A DNA stretch of 64,000 nt from NCBI RefSeq assembly GCF_004339525.1, contig NZ_SMGE01000001.1, forward strand, positions 4,836,001-4,900,000, written 5' to 3'. Shown in pieces: positions 8,872 through 17,282 of the stretch (positions are counted from its first letter, which is position 1; the number at the start of each line of letters is the position of its first letter). The translations under genes and the position numbers were made by a program. This DNA comes from Flavobacterium sp. 90. GTDB lineage: Bacteria > Bacteroidota > Bacteroidia > Flavobacteriales > Flavobacteriaceae. The notes under the pieces are model-generated. The model made no database searches, was not told where the DNA came from, and was given only the letters and a program-made list of their open reading frames with translations.

Positions 8872-10641
8872 ATGAAGACAAAGACATTTTTTAATATAAA
8901 AACTTTAACAATATTCTCTTTTATTATTCTTTTAAGCAGTTGTACTGATTTAAATGAAGTTGTTTTAGATGAGAAATCAGGAAATTCTGTTTCAGATCCT
9001 GCAGGTTCACTTGCTGCAGCATATGACAGACTTGGAGACGGAACTTTTACAGATCACGGAGCCGTTTTTGCCATGCAGGAATATACTACTGATGAAGCTA
9101 TTTTGCCAACTCGCGGAAGTGACTGGGGAGATGGTGGAAAATGGAGAGATATGCACGAATTTACATGGAGTCCAACGAATGCAATTATCGTTTCTAACTG
9201 GGATTTATTGACTAACGGAATCACTCGTTCTTTGAGTGCAGTTAGATCTGTAGCAGCAGGCACTTTTCCTGAAAAGACATTGTTTTTGGCAGAATCAAAA
9301 GCGCTTTTAGCTTTTTATACTTACACGACATTAGATTTATACGGACAAGCACCATATAGAGATCCTTCGAGTACAACGGCACCTTTGCAAATTTTAAAAG
9401 CTGATACTCAAATTGACCAATTAATAAAAGATGTTGAAGCATTAATACCTGATTTGGCTGATAGTGGAACTCAAAGAACACACCACGGAAGATTTACGAA
9501 ACAAGCTGCTTATGCTTTTTTAGCAAATATGTATTTAAATCGTGCGGTTTTTAAAGATCGTTTCAATGCTTCGTTTGCTTTTAATTTTAATGAAGCTGCT
9601 GTAACCGGAACGGGAACAGATATGGATCGTGTTATTTATTATACATCATTATTGATTGATTCAGGAAAATATAGTTTAGAAAGTGATTTCTTTAAAAACT
9701 TTGCAAGAACGAATGAGAATGGTACAGAACTTATTTTTGCAATTACTCAAAAGATAGATTACATCCGTAACGGTTCTAACAGTTTTGCATATGTATGTAT
9801 GGAGCGTAACCAGAGAACATCTGCTGCAAACAGAGGAACAAATGCTGCTTGTACAACTCCGGAATTCTACGCATCTTGGGATGGTAATCATGACGATCCA
9901 AGATTTGAACAACATTATCAATATGCTGATGGAACATGGTTTATGAATGATGGTACTGATGTAAGTGTTCCTGCAACAGACATCGTTCCTAAAAGTAGTC
10001 CAAGTTTGCCTTGGTTCCATTTTAACAGAGGAATTCAGGCTGGACTTCAATATGGTCCTATATTATTGCCTTCAGGATCTCTTGAAATGGTTGGTAATCG
10101 TATAAAAGTTTCTCCATTAGTTATGGAAAAAAGTACAACTACAAGAATGAATTTTACGCCATCATTGACATTTGCAGATCCTACTAAATCTGTTTTTGCT
10201 CAAAACGAAATCAATCAGGGAGCTCGTGTTTTTAAATATGAATTTGATCCTGAAGGAGGAAACGGTAACAGTAATGTTGATATTCCGTTATTCCGTTTAG
10301 GTGGAATTTATGCGATGAGAGCTGAAGCTTATTTTAGAAAAGGAAGTACAGGTTTGGCAATGGCTGATCTTAACAAATTGCGTACAAGCAGAAAAAGAGA
10401 ATCGTTGTTTGGAAACGCTGCCGGAAAAGCTCTTACGACATTAGATTCAGATCAGTTATATAAAGAATTAGGTTATGAATTGTACTGGGAATTACAAAGA
10501 AGACCAGAAAGTATTCGTTTTGGAAAATTCGATTTACCGGGAACTGCAAAAGCAGCAACTCAACCATTTAGAAGAATATTTCCAATTCCACAAGCGGTTA
10601 TCGACCAAAAGGTAATCAAACAAAATCAAGGATATAATTAA
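8872..10641 (+). CDS. SusD/RagB outer-membrane substrate-binding lipoprotein
   Basis: A 589-residue surface lipoprotein that caps the SusC barrel. The N-terminus is a lipoprotein signal (IILLSSC, lipidated Cys near residue 24) followed by SusD-type sequence with helical TPR-like segments (FLAESKALLAFYTYTTLDLYG) and the typical C-terminal region (LYWELQRRPESIRFGKF, then PIPQAVID and QNQGYN). It starts 3 bp after susC and ends just before a strong hairpin terminator, closing the operon. No hydrolase or surface glycan-binding protein follows, so this is a minimal SusCD locus, not a full polysaccharide-utilisation locus. Confidence 0.95.
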   Translation: MKTKTFFNIKTLTIFSFIILLSSCTDLNEVVLDEKSGNSVSDPAGSLAAAYDRLGDGTFTDHGAVFAMQEYTTDEAILPTRGSDWGDGGKWRDMHEFTWSPTNAIIVSNWDLLTNGITRSLSAVRSVAAGTFPEKTLFLAESKALLAFYTYTTLDLYGQAPYRDPSSTTAPLQILKADTQIDQLIKDVEALIPDLADSGTQRTHHGRFTKQAAYAFLANMYLNRAVFKDRFNASFAFNFNEAAVTGTGTDMDRVIYYTSLLIDSGKYSLESDFFKNFARTNENGTELIFAITQKIDYIRNGSNSFAYVCMERNQRTSAANRGTNAACTTPEFYASWDGNHDDPRFEQHYQYADGTWFMNDGTDVSVPATDIVPKSSPSLPWFHFNRGIQAGLQYGPILLPSGSLEMVGNRIKVSPLVMEKSTTTRMNFTPSLTFADPTKSVFAQNEINQGARVFKYEFDPEGGNGNSNVDIPLFRLGGIYAMRAEAYFRKGSTGLAMADLNKLRTSRKRESLFGNAAGKALTTLDSDQLYKELGYELYWELQRRPESIRFGKFDLPGTAKAATQPFRRIFPIPQAVIDQKVIKQNQGYN

Positions 10642-10676
10642 AAGTTTTGTGTGTTAGTTTATTTTTTTTACAAAAT

Positions 10677-10709
10677 GCCTGTTTCGAAAGAAACGGGCTT
10701 TTGTTGTTT
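10677..10709 (+). terminator. Intrinsic terminator after susD
   Basis: Stem GCCTGTTTC (10677-10685) pairs with GAAACGGGC (10690-10698) around a GAAA loop, with one G-U pair, followed by TTTTGTTGTTT. It lies 36 bp after the susD stop codon. Confidence 0.85.
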
Positions 10710-10766
10710 ATAGATAATTTGTATTTGCAGATTTTATAGATTTTTGGTTTGTAGACACACACAGTC

Positions 10767-11085
10767 GTAGAGGCGCACAGCAATGCTTCTCACGTTTGTC
10801 ACGTCCAAAAGAGAGGTAGATAATTAATGCACATTTCAATTTGTAGAGGCACACAGCAGTGCGTCTCACGTTTGTCACGTCCAAAAGAGAGGTAGATAAT
10901 TAATGCACATTTCAATTTGTAGAGGCGCACAGCAATGCGTCTCACGTTTGTCACGTCTAAAAGAGAGGTAGATAATTAATGCACATTTCAATTTGTAGAG
11001 GCGCACAGCAGTGCGTCTCAAGTTCCAATTGTCGATTTCTATTATGGATATACTTTGTGTTAGACGCACTGCTGTGCGTCTCTAC
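10767..11085. repeat. 76-bp tandem repeat (3.3 units) with inverted end
   Basis: Units start with GTAGAGGCGCACAGCA at 10767, 10843, 10919 and 10995, an exact 76-bp period. The fourth unit is cut after about 25 bases. An inverted copy of the unit head (AGACGCACTGCTGTGCGTCT) sits at 11062-11081, so the last unit and this copy form a ~90-bp hairpin. The unit head is itself nearly palindromic. Short frames through it are not genes. Confidence 0.9.
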
Positions 11086-11098
11086 GGTCAATGGGAAT

Positions 11099-11168
11099 CG
11101 TAGAATTGGAATGGTAGAATTGGAATGGTAGAATTGGAATGGTAGAATTGGAATCGGAAAATTGGAAT
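11099..11168. repeat. 14-bp tandem repeat
   Basis: Four close copies of GGTAGAATTGGAAT follow directly after the 76-bp repeats, with a degenerate fifth copy (CGGAAAATTGGAAT). It is a low-complexity minisatellite in the gap before the barrel-protein gene. Confidence 0.85.
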
Positions 11169-11395
11169 GGAAAATTAGAATCATAAAATCGAATGAGATA
11201 TCTAAACAAAAATATTGAATCGGATTCCCAAAACTTCGGGATAATACGTCAGAACCTCCAAATAATGGTTTCAAATTGTAATTTGCAACCATTAATAGGC
11301 TATATATCAAGGATTTTTATTTCGGTTTTGAATAATTTTGAAAAAATGTAAAATAATTTATAGGTACAACGTGTTAAATATTGTAAGATAAATTT

Positions 11396-11403
11396 TACAT
11401 TTG
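11396..11403 (+). promoter_or_regulatory. Candidate Bacteroidota -7 promoter element
   Basis: TACATTTG matches the TAnnTTTG consensus of the Bacteroidota primary sigma factor. It lies 53 bp upstream of the barrel-protein ATG at 11457. A TTG at 11381 is closer than the usual -33 spacing, so support is moderate. Confidence 0.45.
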
Positions 11404-11456
11404 TAAAATCATTAACTGTTATAGTTAACATAGAAACCCTTAAAAAAAATCAAATT

Positions 11457-12104
11457 ATGAAAAAGAGTCATTTATTATTCGTTGTTTTTTTCTTCTCGCT
11501 GACAATGTCAGCTCAAAGTTCGGGAGCATTTTTACTAAATCTGTATGGAGGTTATACTTTTTCAGACAGAGTAGATTTTGATGACTCATACGCACGTGTG
11601 GAAGATGGTTTTGAATATGGTTTAGGTCTGGAATATTTTATAATGGATAACGCTTCTATAGAATTAAAATATAACAGACTAGATACAAATATGCCTCTTT
11701 ACACAAAGACTGCATTAGCTGGTGGTATTACTCCTGGAACTCAGCTTAATGCTGGAAATGATAAAGGAGCTATTAATTACATATTGGCTGATTATACCTA
11801 TTATTTTATGGATAGTTCAAAACAAGTCCGACCATTTTTAGGCGCTGGTGCTGGGGTTTCGATTCTTGAAACACCTAATAGTGGCAGCGGAACTTATTTT
11901 GCGTGGGAACTTAAAGGAGGTGTAAAAATCAAAACCAGTTCACCATTATCAATAAACCTTCATGCTTATTTACAATCTATGTCGGCAGCTGTTGGATATG
12001 ATTATTATTGGGATTATTACTGGGGACCTGTAGCGGTTAATGATTATGTTTCAACATTTCAGTTTGGACTTGGAGCATCTTTAAGTTACGATTTCAGCAA
12101 ATAA
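11457..12104 (+). CDS. Outer-membrane beta-barrel protein
   Basis: A 215-residue protein with a clean signal peptide (residues 1-19, ending SLTMSAQ). The rest alternates short amphipathic strands with aromatic girdles (LLNLYGGYTFSDRV, FEYGLGLEYFIMDNASIELKY) and ends in a barrel-like strand, FGLGASLSYDFSK. It looks like a small OmpW/OmpA-type eight-stranded barrel. No OmpA peptidoglycan-binding domain is present. It is probably monocistronic: a promoter-like element lies upstream and a hairpin terminator downstream. The function is unknown and could be structural or a small-solute pore. Confidence 0.75.
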   Translation: MKKSHLLFVVFFFSLTMSAQSSGAFLLNLYGGYTFSDRVDFDDSYARVEDGFEYGLGLEYFIMDNASIELKYNRLDTNMPLYTKTALAGGITPGTQLNAGNDKGAINYILADYTYYFMDSSKQVRPFLGAGAGVSILETPNSGSGTYFAWELKGGVKIKTSSPLSINLHAYLQSMSAAVGYDYYWDYYWGPVAVNDYVSTFQFGLGASLSYDFSK

Positions 12105-12134
12105 AAAAGCTTCATTATTAGCAAAATAAAGATT

Positions 12135-12170
12135 AAAAGCGAAAATGCATTCATTTGTATTTTCGCTTTC
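12135..12170 (+). terminator. Intrinsic terminator after barrel gene
   Basis: AAAAGCGAAAAT (12135-12146) pairs with ATTTTCGCTTT (12159-12169) across a 12-base loop, 30 bp after the stop codon. The stem is strong and the arms supply the A/T tract. Confidence 0.7.
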
Positions 12171-12230
12171 TAATGCTTTACAAATTTGTGCAGATTAAAA
12201 ATAACTTTCAATAGAGACAAGAAATAAAGC

Positions 12231-13010
12231 ATGAGGTATATTATTTATGTTCTCTTACTGTTTACCGTAGCGGTTCATTCGCAATCAGATAACCTAAATC
12301 AGGTTTGGAATGAATATGCATTTACAAAAGATTTAAGTCAAAATTGGGTAGTCGAATTAGATGCCGGTTTTACCTCGAGCAGCACGCCCGAGGATAAATC
12401 TTTTTTTCATGACATTACGCAAACCTATCTTAGAGGATGGGCACATTACTATCCCGGCGATCGATGGAAAATATCAATATTTTATGCTTACTATTCAAAT
12501 AAAAATGTGCCTGAACTTAATCAGACAGAAGCGCCCGAGTGGCGTTCAGCATTACAAGTAAGCTACAGTTTGCTAAAAGATTACAGAATAAAAGTAAATT
12601 TGAGAGCACGACTCGAAGATCGCCATCTCCATAATGATGATGGTTATTTTGAAGCAGTAGAACGGTTTAGGTTTCAGGTTAAAGCAGTATATCCAATCAC
12701 TAATGTGAAAATACAGAAAGGCGTATTATATTCATTTGCTGCAGACGAAGTTTTTTTTAAAACCGATAGTCAGGTCGCAGGTCCCGAAAATTTTGACCGA
12801 AACAGATTAACACTTGGATTAGGTTATGAATTTATCAAGGATTTTGTACTTGAAGCTTCTTATAACAACGAAATTATGCCAAGGAAAGACACGGATAAAT
12901 TTGTTAATGCAATACAGGTAAAACTAATTATTAATAATTTCCTTCCAGATCTTATAAAATCATTCCACAGAACCAAAAAAGCTGTTGATGAAGGAAACGG
13001 TGGTTTATAA
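12231..13010 (+). CDS. DUF2490-like outer-membrane protein
   Basis: A 259-residue exported protein with a signal peptide at residues 1-17 (VAVHSQ). The mature part starts with NQVWNEYAFTKDLSQNW and continues as paired beta-strands (WKISIFYAYYSNKNVPELNQ, VKLIINNFLP), which matches the DUF2490 family of predicted barrels with unknown function. The ATG at 12231 directly precedes the signal peptide. No operon partner is close: the terminator above separates it from the preceding barrel gene, and the gap after it is 278 bp. The DUF call rests on pattern recognition only. Confidence 0.65.
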   Translation: MRYIIYVLLLFTVAVHSQSDNLNQVWNEYAFTKDLSQNWVVELDAGFTSSSTPEDKSFFHDITQTYLRGWAHYYPGDRWKISIFYAYYSNKNVPELNQTEAPEWRSALQVSYSLLKDYRIKVNLRARLEDRHLHNDDGYFEAVERFRFQVKAVYPITNVKIQKGVLYSFAADEVFFKTDSQVAGPENFDRNRLTLGLGYEFIKDFVLEASYNNEIMPRKDTDKFVNAIQVKLIINNFLPDLIKSFHRTKKAVDEGNGGL

Positions 13011-13288
13011 AAATATTGATTCTGATAGTCCTAAAAATCGAAGATTATCAGTAACTTAGTATATCAGAATATCTCATAAAACAAAACTACTTTACAAAAT
13101 AAACAGTAAACTTAGTACCTTAGAACCTCAGTAACTAAGCACCTTTTAAAAAAAACATCGTTATTTTATAATAATACAAAGAGATGATATAATAGCTGAA
13201 CACTATTCCAGAGGTATTTTTGATAGGAATTTCGGTGAAAACCAAAAATTACAAATCCGACATTAATAACATTCAAAATAGAAACATC

Positions 13289-13663
13289 ATGATACATCAA
13301 ATCGATACAACAGATAATATTGTAGCATTTAGAGCATTAGCAGAAGTAACAACAGAAGATTTTTTAACCGTAGTTATTCCCGCAGTCGAACATTTAGTAA
13401 AACAGACTAATGAAATTAATTTTTTATTAGTTTTAGATACTGATCTAGAGAATTTTACTTCCGGAGCGTGGCTGCAAGATGCATTATTAGGACTAAAACA
13501 TCTTGGAAAATGGAATCGCGCTGCCATAATTTCAGATTCTGAAGAGATAATTTCCTTCACAAACGGATTTAGTTATGTTGTTCCGGGCGAATTTCACGGT
13601 TTTAAAAAAGAAGCTTTCAACAAAGCCTTAAATTGGGTTGAAGGAAATATAAATATCTCTTAA
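13289..13663 (+). CDS. SpoIIAA-like (STAS/SEC14-fold) protein
   Basis: A cytoplasmic protein of 124 residues from the chosen start. The frame is open from 13220, but the 23 extra residues are low-complexity, and the ATG at 13289 begins the conserved core MIHQIDTTDNIVAFRALAEV. The rest (TEDFLTVVIPAVEHLV, LLVLDTDLENFTSGAWL, KWNRAAIISDSE, WVEG) fits the SpoIIAA-like family, whose members have a STAS/CRAL-TRIO-like fold and mostly unknown roles. No partner kinase or sigma factor is adjacent. Confidence 0.7.
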   Translation: MIHQIDTTDNIVAFRALAEVTTEDFLTVVIPAVEHLVKQTNEINFLLVLDTDLENFTSGAWLQDALLGLKHLGKWNRAAIISDSEEIISFTNGFSYVVPGEFHGFKKEAFNKALNWVEGNINIS

Positions 13664-13687
13664 AAAATTGTTTCCGGTTTGAAAATT

Positions 13688-13848
13688 TGTTTCAGGTTTT
13701 CTTTGTTTCAAGTTTAACCTTTATCTAAAAAAAATAAGCCACGAATTCACAAATTATTGCCTACTATTATGTAGAAAGATTTGTGAATTCGTGGCTGTTT
13801 TTTCATCAGATTTTAACCTGAAACCTGAAACAAAGAGAACTTGAAACA
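13688..13848. repeat. Nested inverted repeat between convergent genes
   Basis: A perfect 18-bp stem AGCCACGAATTCACAAAT (13737-13754) and its complement (13779-13796) lies inside a weaker outer pair: GTTTCAGGTTTTCTTTGTTT near 13690 against a GAAACCTGAAACAAAGAGAA stretch near 13819. It sits between the STAS-like gene and the minus-strand gene ending at 13858 and probably works as a bidirectional terminator. Confidence 0.75.
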
Positions 13849-13857
13849 AATTTTAAA

Positions 13858-14133
13858 TTAGTGATTATATTCTATACCACTACTGTCATTGATTTCGCTT
13901 TTTGCTTTCGAAATTTTAGAATATTGTTTATAACAAGCCGAAGCTATTAAAGGCAATGCAAGACTACCAACAACTGCAGCTGTTTTATTTTGTCCTGCTT
14001 TTTTAAGAACGGCACTTGCAATAAGTGAGCCTACTCCGGCAAAAAGCAATTGTTTTGTAGATAGATTTGGCATTTTAGATTTTTCAGGAGTAATTCCGTG
14101 AAGTAGAGGGTCTATGAAATTTAAATTTTCCAT
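13858..14133 (-). CDS. Small hypothetical membrane-associated protein
   Basis: A 91-residue protein I do not recognise. Two short hydrophobic Gly/Ala-rich segments (about residues 28-45 and 50-66, with LLFAGVGSLIASAVLKKAG and VVGSLALPLIASACYKQY) suggest a small helical-hairpin membrane protein. The tail is polar. It lies 30 bp downstream of the next minus-strand gene (14164-14562) and is probably co-transcribed with it. No function can be assigned. Confidence 0.55.
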   Translation of the reverse strand: MENLNFIDPLLHGITPEKSKMPNLSTKQLLFAGVGSLIASAVLKKAGQNKTAAVVGSLALPLIASACYKQYSKISKAKSEINDSSGIEYNH

Positions 14134-14163
14134 GATTTGTTGAATTTTGTTTGTTATACTTTA

Positions 14164-14562
14164 TTATGTAGATAGCTTTTCAGTATCAGTTTCTTGTTCG
14201 ATTTTTTCAATTTCGACTTTTTCTTTCTTAATAGCTTGTCTCAATAATGCAAAAAGGCTCATATAGACATTTGCTAAAAAAACAAGCGAAAATCCTGCCA
14301 AAATGTACCCGCGCCAATCATTTAAGAAAAGTTTATAATTACAAAGAACCAAAAATGCAATTGTGACATAATGGCTAAAACAATACTCGCAAGTAAAGAG
14401 ATAAAATGCCTTTCTGCCAAGAATTGTCTTCTCGTTTTTAGAATGTTTGATACACCATTCGCGAGGTTCTTTGAATATTTCTTCGTGCGTAACCGTCCAA
14501 CTGATACAAGCAATTGGAAGAGCGAGAACAAAAAGCCAGATGATTTGAATTGTGATATCCAT
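14164..14562 (-). CDS. Hypothetical membrane protein with CxxC motif (DUF1360-like)
   Basis: A 132-residue protein with three likely transmembrane segments (about 5-22, 55-75 and 85-107) and a charged C-terminal tail rich in Lys and Glu. The segment FTCEYCFSHYVTIAFLVL carries a CxxC pair next to a membrane helix, resembling the DUF1360 family pattern. The role is unknown. The paired cysteines might bind a metal or be redox-active (inference). It is upstream of the 91-residue membrane protein on the same strand. Confidence 0.55.
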   Translation of the reverse strand: MDITIQIIWLFVLALPIACISWTVTHEEIFKEPREWCIKHSKNEKTILGRKAFYLFTCEYCFSHYVTIAFLVLCNYKLFLNDWRGYILAGFSLVFLANVYMSLFALLRQAIKKEKVEIEKIEQETDTEKLST

Positions 14563-14694
14563 GTGCTACTGCATTTTCTAAAACCAGTTTAATTGGTTTA
14601 AAACTGATAATCTAAAATTACGGTAATTCGAAGAAGAAAAATTATATAGTTTTAATTTTTTCTTATAGAATTTCAGGCTGATTATCAACAAAAG

Positions 14695-14731
14695 CAGATA
14701 ACTGCCAAGAATATTTCTTAGCAGTTATCTG
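14695..14731 (-). terminator. Intrinsic terminator after acidic-protein gene
   Basis: CAGATAACTGC (14695-14705) pairs with GCAGTTATCTG (14721-14731). Read on the minus strand it is followed by CTTTTGTTG. It lies 20 bp beyond the stop of the acidic-protein gene at 14751. Confidence 0.75.
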
Positions 14732-14750
14732 TTTCTACAGGGGACTATTT

Positions 14751-15113
14751 TTAGAAATTTCCAGGTTCAAGACTCGGAAAAGGATCGTGAGATATCTCGT
14801 GAAGACCATCATCAGAATCGTCATCATCATCAGAATCATCGTCGTCGAGATCACCGTCTTTTTCTAAAGTATTATCTACATTTTCTGAATCTTCGTCATT
14901 TGTGATTTGTTCTTCTCCATTTATGATAGCTTCTTCATTAGGAGTATTTTCGTTTCTGTTGAAATCATTTGTTTCATGATTAACATCAGTTATTAATACT
15001 TCCTGAAATTGATTTTCGTCATTAAAAATGGTGTCAGAATAGTTGTTTTCCTTTTCGATAAGAGTATCAAGATCACTATAATCGCGGTAATTGTGGTTGT
15101 TTAGCTTTTCCAT
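14751..15113 (-). CDS. Highly acidic hypothetical protein
   Basis: A 120-residue protein without a recognised domain. It is strongly acidic throughout and ends with an almost pure Asp/Ser run (near residues 90-105, DLDDDDSDDDDDSDDG) before a short EISHDPFPSLEPGNF tail. No signal peptide or membrane segment is visible, so it should be cytoplasmic and largely disordered. A good terminator follows and the gene stands alone. Such Asp-rich proteins could bind cations or basic proteins, but this is a guess. Confidence 0.55.
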   Translation of the reverse strand: MEKLNNHNYRDYSDLDTLIEKENNYSDTIFNDENQFQEVLITDVNHETNDFNRNENTPNEEAIINGEEQITNDEDSENVDNTLEKDGDLDDDDSDDDDDSDDGLHEISHDPFPSLEPGNF

Positions 15114-15582
15114 GATATTTTATTTTAAGTCGTTTTTATGGCTTATTTTCGAATTTAATTTTACAGGCTTTTACATTTGCTAATTTACCCCAGTAATTTA
15201 CGCAAAATATTACAAAATATGTGTTTCTATTTCTATAATTATCAGTTGATTATATTGCGATCTTTTAAATATGGAGTATTGAGGGAATTTTAGAAGTAAG
15301 CAAGTTCTTTATTTAATTGTCAGAAATTATTTCTCTAGTAAAAAAAAGTTAAGATAAACATTGAAAAATTTAAAAAGTAAGACTTGTTTTATGAAAACTG
15401 AACTATCATAGGTTTTAAATTGTATTTAGGATTTAATTATAACTTTTAGTTATATTCTATGAGATGTGTTGTAAGAAAAAAAAGAAGTTATTGCGTAATA
15501 TTGCGGAAGAGAGTTTATTGCATTGAAAGATAGCAATATTCCTTAAACAAATCCCTAAATTGTTTTTTACCTACTATTTATT
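15114..15582. other. Intergenic region, nothing recognised
   Basis: An AT-rich 469-bp gap between divergent genes. It must hold promoters for both the acidic protein and the membrane protein at 15583, but I see no clear consensus element, hairpin or reading frame of useful length. Confidence 0.5.
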
Positions 15583-15987
15583 ATGTTCATTACCCTTACC
15601 TCAAATCAAGTCCATTTTTGTTATAACAAAAATCAATGGCAATACTCTTTTGATGAAATAATTGAACTTGGTATATCCCGAAAAAAGAAAACCTATTTTC
15701 TTGTAAATGCCATGTTTATTCTCGTCACCGCGATAGCTTATTATTGCATGATTTTTTCAGATATAAACGATATGTATTATATCATTCCTACCTTATTATG
15801 TTACACTTTTCTAATTATTCTCAGATTTAATAATCGTACAGAATTTGAATATTCTGTTTTGGTCCGGAATATTTACGGAAAAGAAATTACAGTCAAAATC
15901 AAAGCCGAAGACCGGAATCTTATCGGCAGGCAAATAGATCAGTACTTAAACCTACAGTATGATCGAATGATAAAAAAAACGGCCTAA
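15583..15987 (+). CDS. Hypothetical two-helix membrane protein
   Basis: A 134-residue protein. It has a polar N-terminal part with WQYSFDEIIELGISRKKK, two adjacent transmembrane helices (about residues 42-60 and 66-83), and a basic cytoplasmic-looking C-terminal domain with KEITVKIKAEDRNLIGRQID. The layout resembles small PH-like membrane proteins, but I cannot name a family. It is followed by a possible 29-codon gene and then an XRE regulator on the same strand. Confidence 0.6.
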   Translation: MFITLTSNQVHFCYNKNQWQYSFDEIIELGISRKKKTYFLVNAMFILVTAIAYYCMIFSDINDMYYIIPTLLCYTFLIILRFNNRTEFEYSVLVRNIYGKEITVKIKAEDRNLIGRQIDQYLNLQYDRMIKKTA

Positions 15988-16005
15988 TTTACTAAAATTT
16001 ACTAA

Positions 16006-16095
16006 ATGTTATTACCTCTAATCTCCAGTTACGATTTAGTGTGTATCGTTATAGCCGTAATCTACGGATTTGTAATTATCGCAAAGAAAAAATAA
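16006..16095 (+). CDS. Possible 29-residue single-pass membrane peptide
   Basis: An ATG at 16006 opens 29 codons ending TAA at 16093-16095. The product is almost entirely one hydrophobic helix (LVCIVIAVIYGFVIIA) closed by a Lys-rich end (KKK), a typical small membrane-peptide layout. It lies 18 bp after the stop of the preceding gene. Evidence is only the composition and position, so it could be chance. Confidence 0.3.
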   Translation: MLLPLISSYDLVCIVIAVIYGFVIIAKKK

Positions 16096-16222
16096 CAAAA
16101 CCCCCGATTTCATTGTCTTACCAATGAAATAGTTTCAGCATGCATTTCAAAATGGAGCCGCTGCAGTATCAGATTCTGGTATTGAGTTGTTTTAGTTATT
16201 CTACATCCCCAAAAGAAAAAAT

Positions 16223-16609
16223 ATGTCAACCTCAATAAAAAATAAAATAAAAAGTATCAGAGAACTAAAAAATTACACACAAGAATATATGGCTGAACAA
16301 CTGGGCGTTACTCAGGCTGGTTATAGCAAAATTGAAAAAGGTAAAACTATTTTATCCTACGTTAAACTAGTCGAGATTGCCCGGATTTTAGAAGTAAGTG
16401 TAGAAGATATTCTAAGTTTTGATGGTCAGCGTTATTTTGGGAATTTTAATAAAGTCATCGGAAATAATAACGGAAGCATTCTGATAAATACCGAAAATAC
16501 AACAACTCTAAATGTTTTGTACGAGGATAAAATAAAACTCCTCGAAAAGCTTCTTCATAAAACAGAGGCAGAACTGGAGCGTTATAAAATGAAATTTGGA
16601 GAAATCTAA
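16223..16609 (+). CDS. XRE-family helix-turn-helix regulator
   Basis: A 128-residue DNA-binding protein. The N-terminal 65 residues form a Cro/C1-type HTH (IRELKNYTQEYMAEQLGVTQ, then AGYSKIEKGKT). The middle (IGNNNGSILINTENT) is likely a short beta segment, and the C-terminus (about 95-125, LLEKLLHKTEAELERYK) looks like a coiled coil for dimerisation. No toxin, phage or restriction gene is adjacent, so its target is unknown; it may act on the small membrane genes upstream or on its own promoter. Confidence 0.85.
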   Translation: MSTSIKNKIKSIRELKNYTQEYMAEQLGVTQAGYSKIEKGKTILSYVKLVEIARILEVSVEDILSFDGQRYFGNFNKVIGNNNGSILINTENTTTLNVLYEDKIKLLEKLLHKTEAELERYKMKFGEI

Positions 16610-16616
16610 AAAATTA

Positions 16617-17045
16617 TTACAATTCGCTTGGCCATTTCCAGGCATAATAAACAATCAGAAACGTAATTAAACTTTCAAGAAGCGCCAAAAAAACATAAAA
16701 ACTTCTCCACGGCGTTAACGAAGTAAAAGCAATTAAAACCATAATTAAAGTATAGAAAACTCCAAATAAGACATTGAGAAATCTATTGATTTTTGGTTTT
16801 AACAAAATAGAAAAAAACACCATCACCGCCGGAATGGCGAGTAAAATTGCCGCCATAAATAATTTTACAGGATTGTCAAATAAATTTTCTCCGCTTACAA
16901 GTCCAGCCGTTTTTTGCGGCACATACAATTCAAAATAATCTCCATATAAATAACACAATGTTACAGATGTCCAGAGAAAAGCAAGTTTGATTTTGACATT
17001 GACTTCAAAATCTTTTAAACTATTGGTTTTTAGTTTTTTATCCAT
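16617..17045 (-). CDS. Four-helix hypothetical membrane protein (DUF6326-like)
   Basis: A 142-residue membrane protein with four predicted helices (about residues 21-40, 62-82, 88-107 and 113-137). The first holds AFLWTSVTLCYLYGDYFELY and the last ends YYAWKWPSEL. The pattern resembles the DUF6326 family of small integral membrane proteins with unknown function. It converges with the XRE gene with only 7 bp between stops, and it is transcribed alone. Confidence 0.6.
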   Translation of the reverse strand: MDKKLKTNSLKDFEVNVKIKLAFLWTSVTLCYLYGDYFELYVPQKTAGLVSGENLFDNPVKLFMAAILLAIPAVMVFFSILLKPKINRFLNVLFGVFYTLIMVLIAFTSLTPWRSFYVFLALLESLITFLIVYYAWKWPSEL

Positions 17046-17183
17046 GGTTTTTGGTTTTCTGTAGGACGAATTATTACAGAATTTGTTACAGATTAGAGAT
17101 TTTTAATTGAGGTTATGGAATCAAATATAGTAAACAAAATTTTCGCAAAAGACACAATTCTTATGATTTGAGAGTAGAGGTTT

Positions 17184-17282
17184 GTCATTTCGACGAAGGA
17201 GAAATCCCCACAAGAAGCTCGACAAAGATTAGATTTTCGTTGCGGAGTTACTTGCGAGGATTTCTCCTTCGTCGAAATGACA
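17184..17282. repeat. GTCATTTCGACGAAGGAGAAATC inverted repeat
   Basis: About 99 bp. Left arm GTCATTTCGACGAAGGAGAA is matched by the complement TTCTCCTTCGTCGAAATGAC at the right end. The interior holds AGCTCGACAAAGATTAG, a stretch shared with the composite repeats at 30.5 kb and 55.6 kb, so this is another module of the same repeat set. Confidence 0.8.

Noticed and set aside
10767..11085. Possible CRISPR array
   Set aside because: The 76-bp period is made of identical units without variable spacers, and no cas gene is present.
10875..11310. Minus-strand frames of 64 and 117 codons
   Set aside because: They run through the 76-bp and 14-bp tandem repeats, and the peptide repeats itself for that reason.
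13220..13288. 23-codon N-terminal extension of the STAS-like gene
   Set aside because: Low-complexity and not similar to the family core, which begins at the ATG at 13289.
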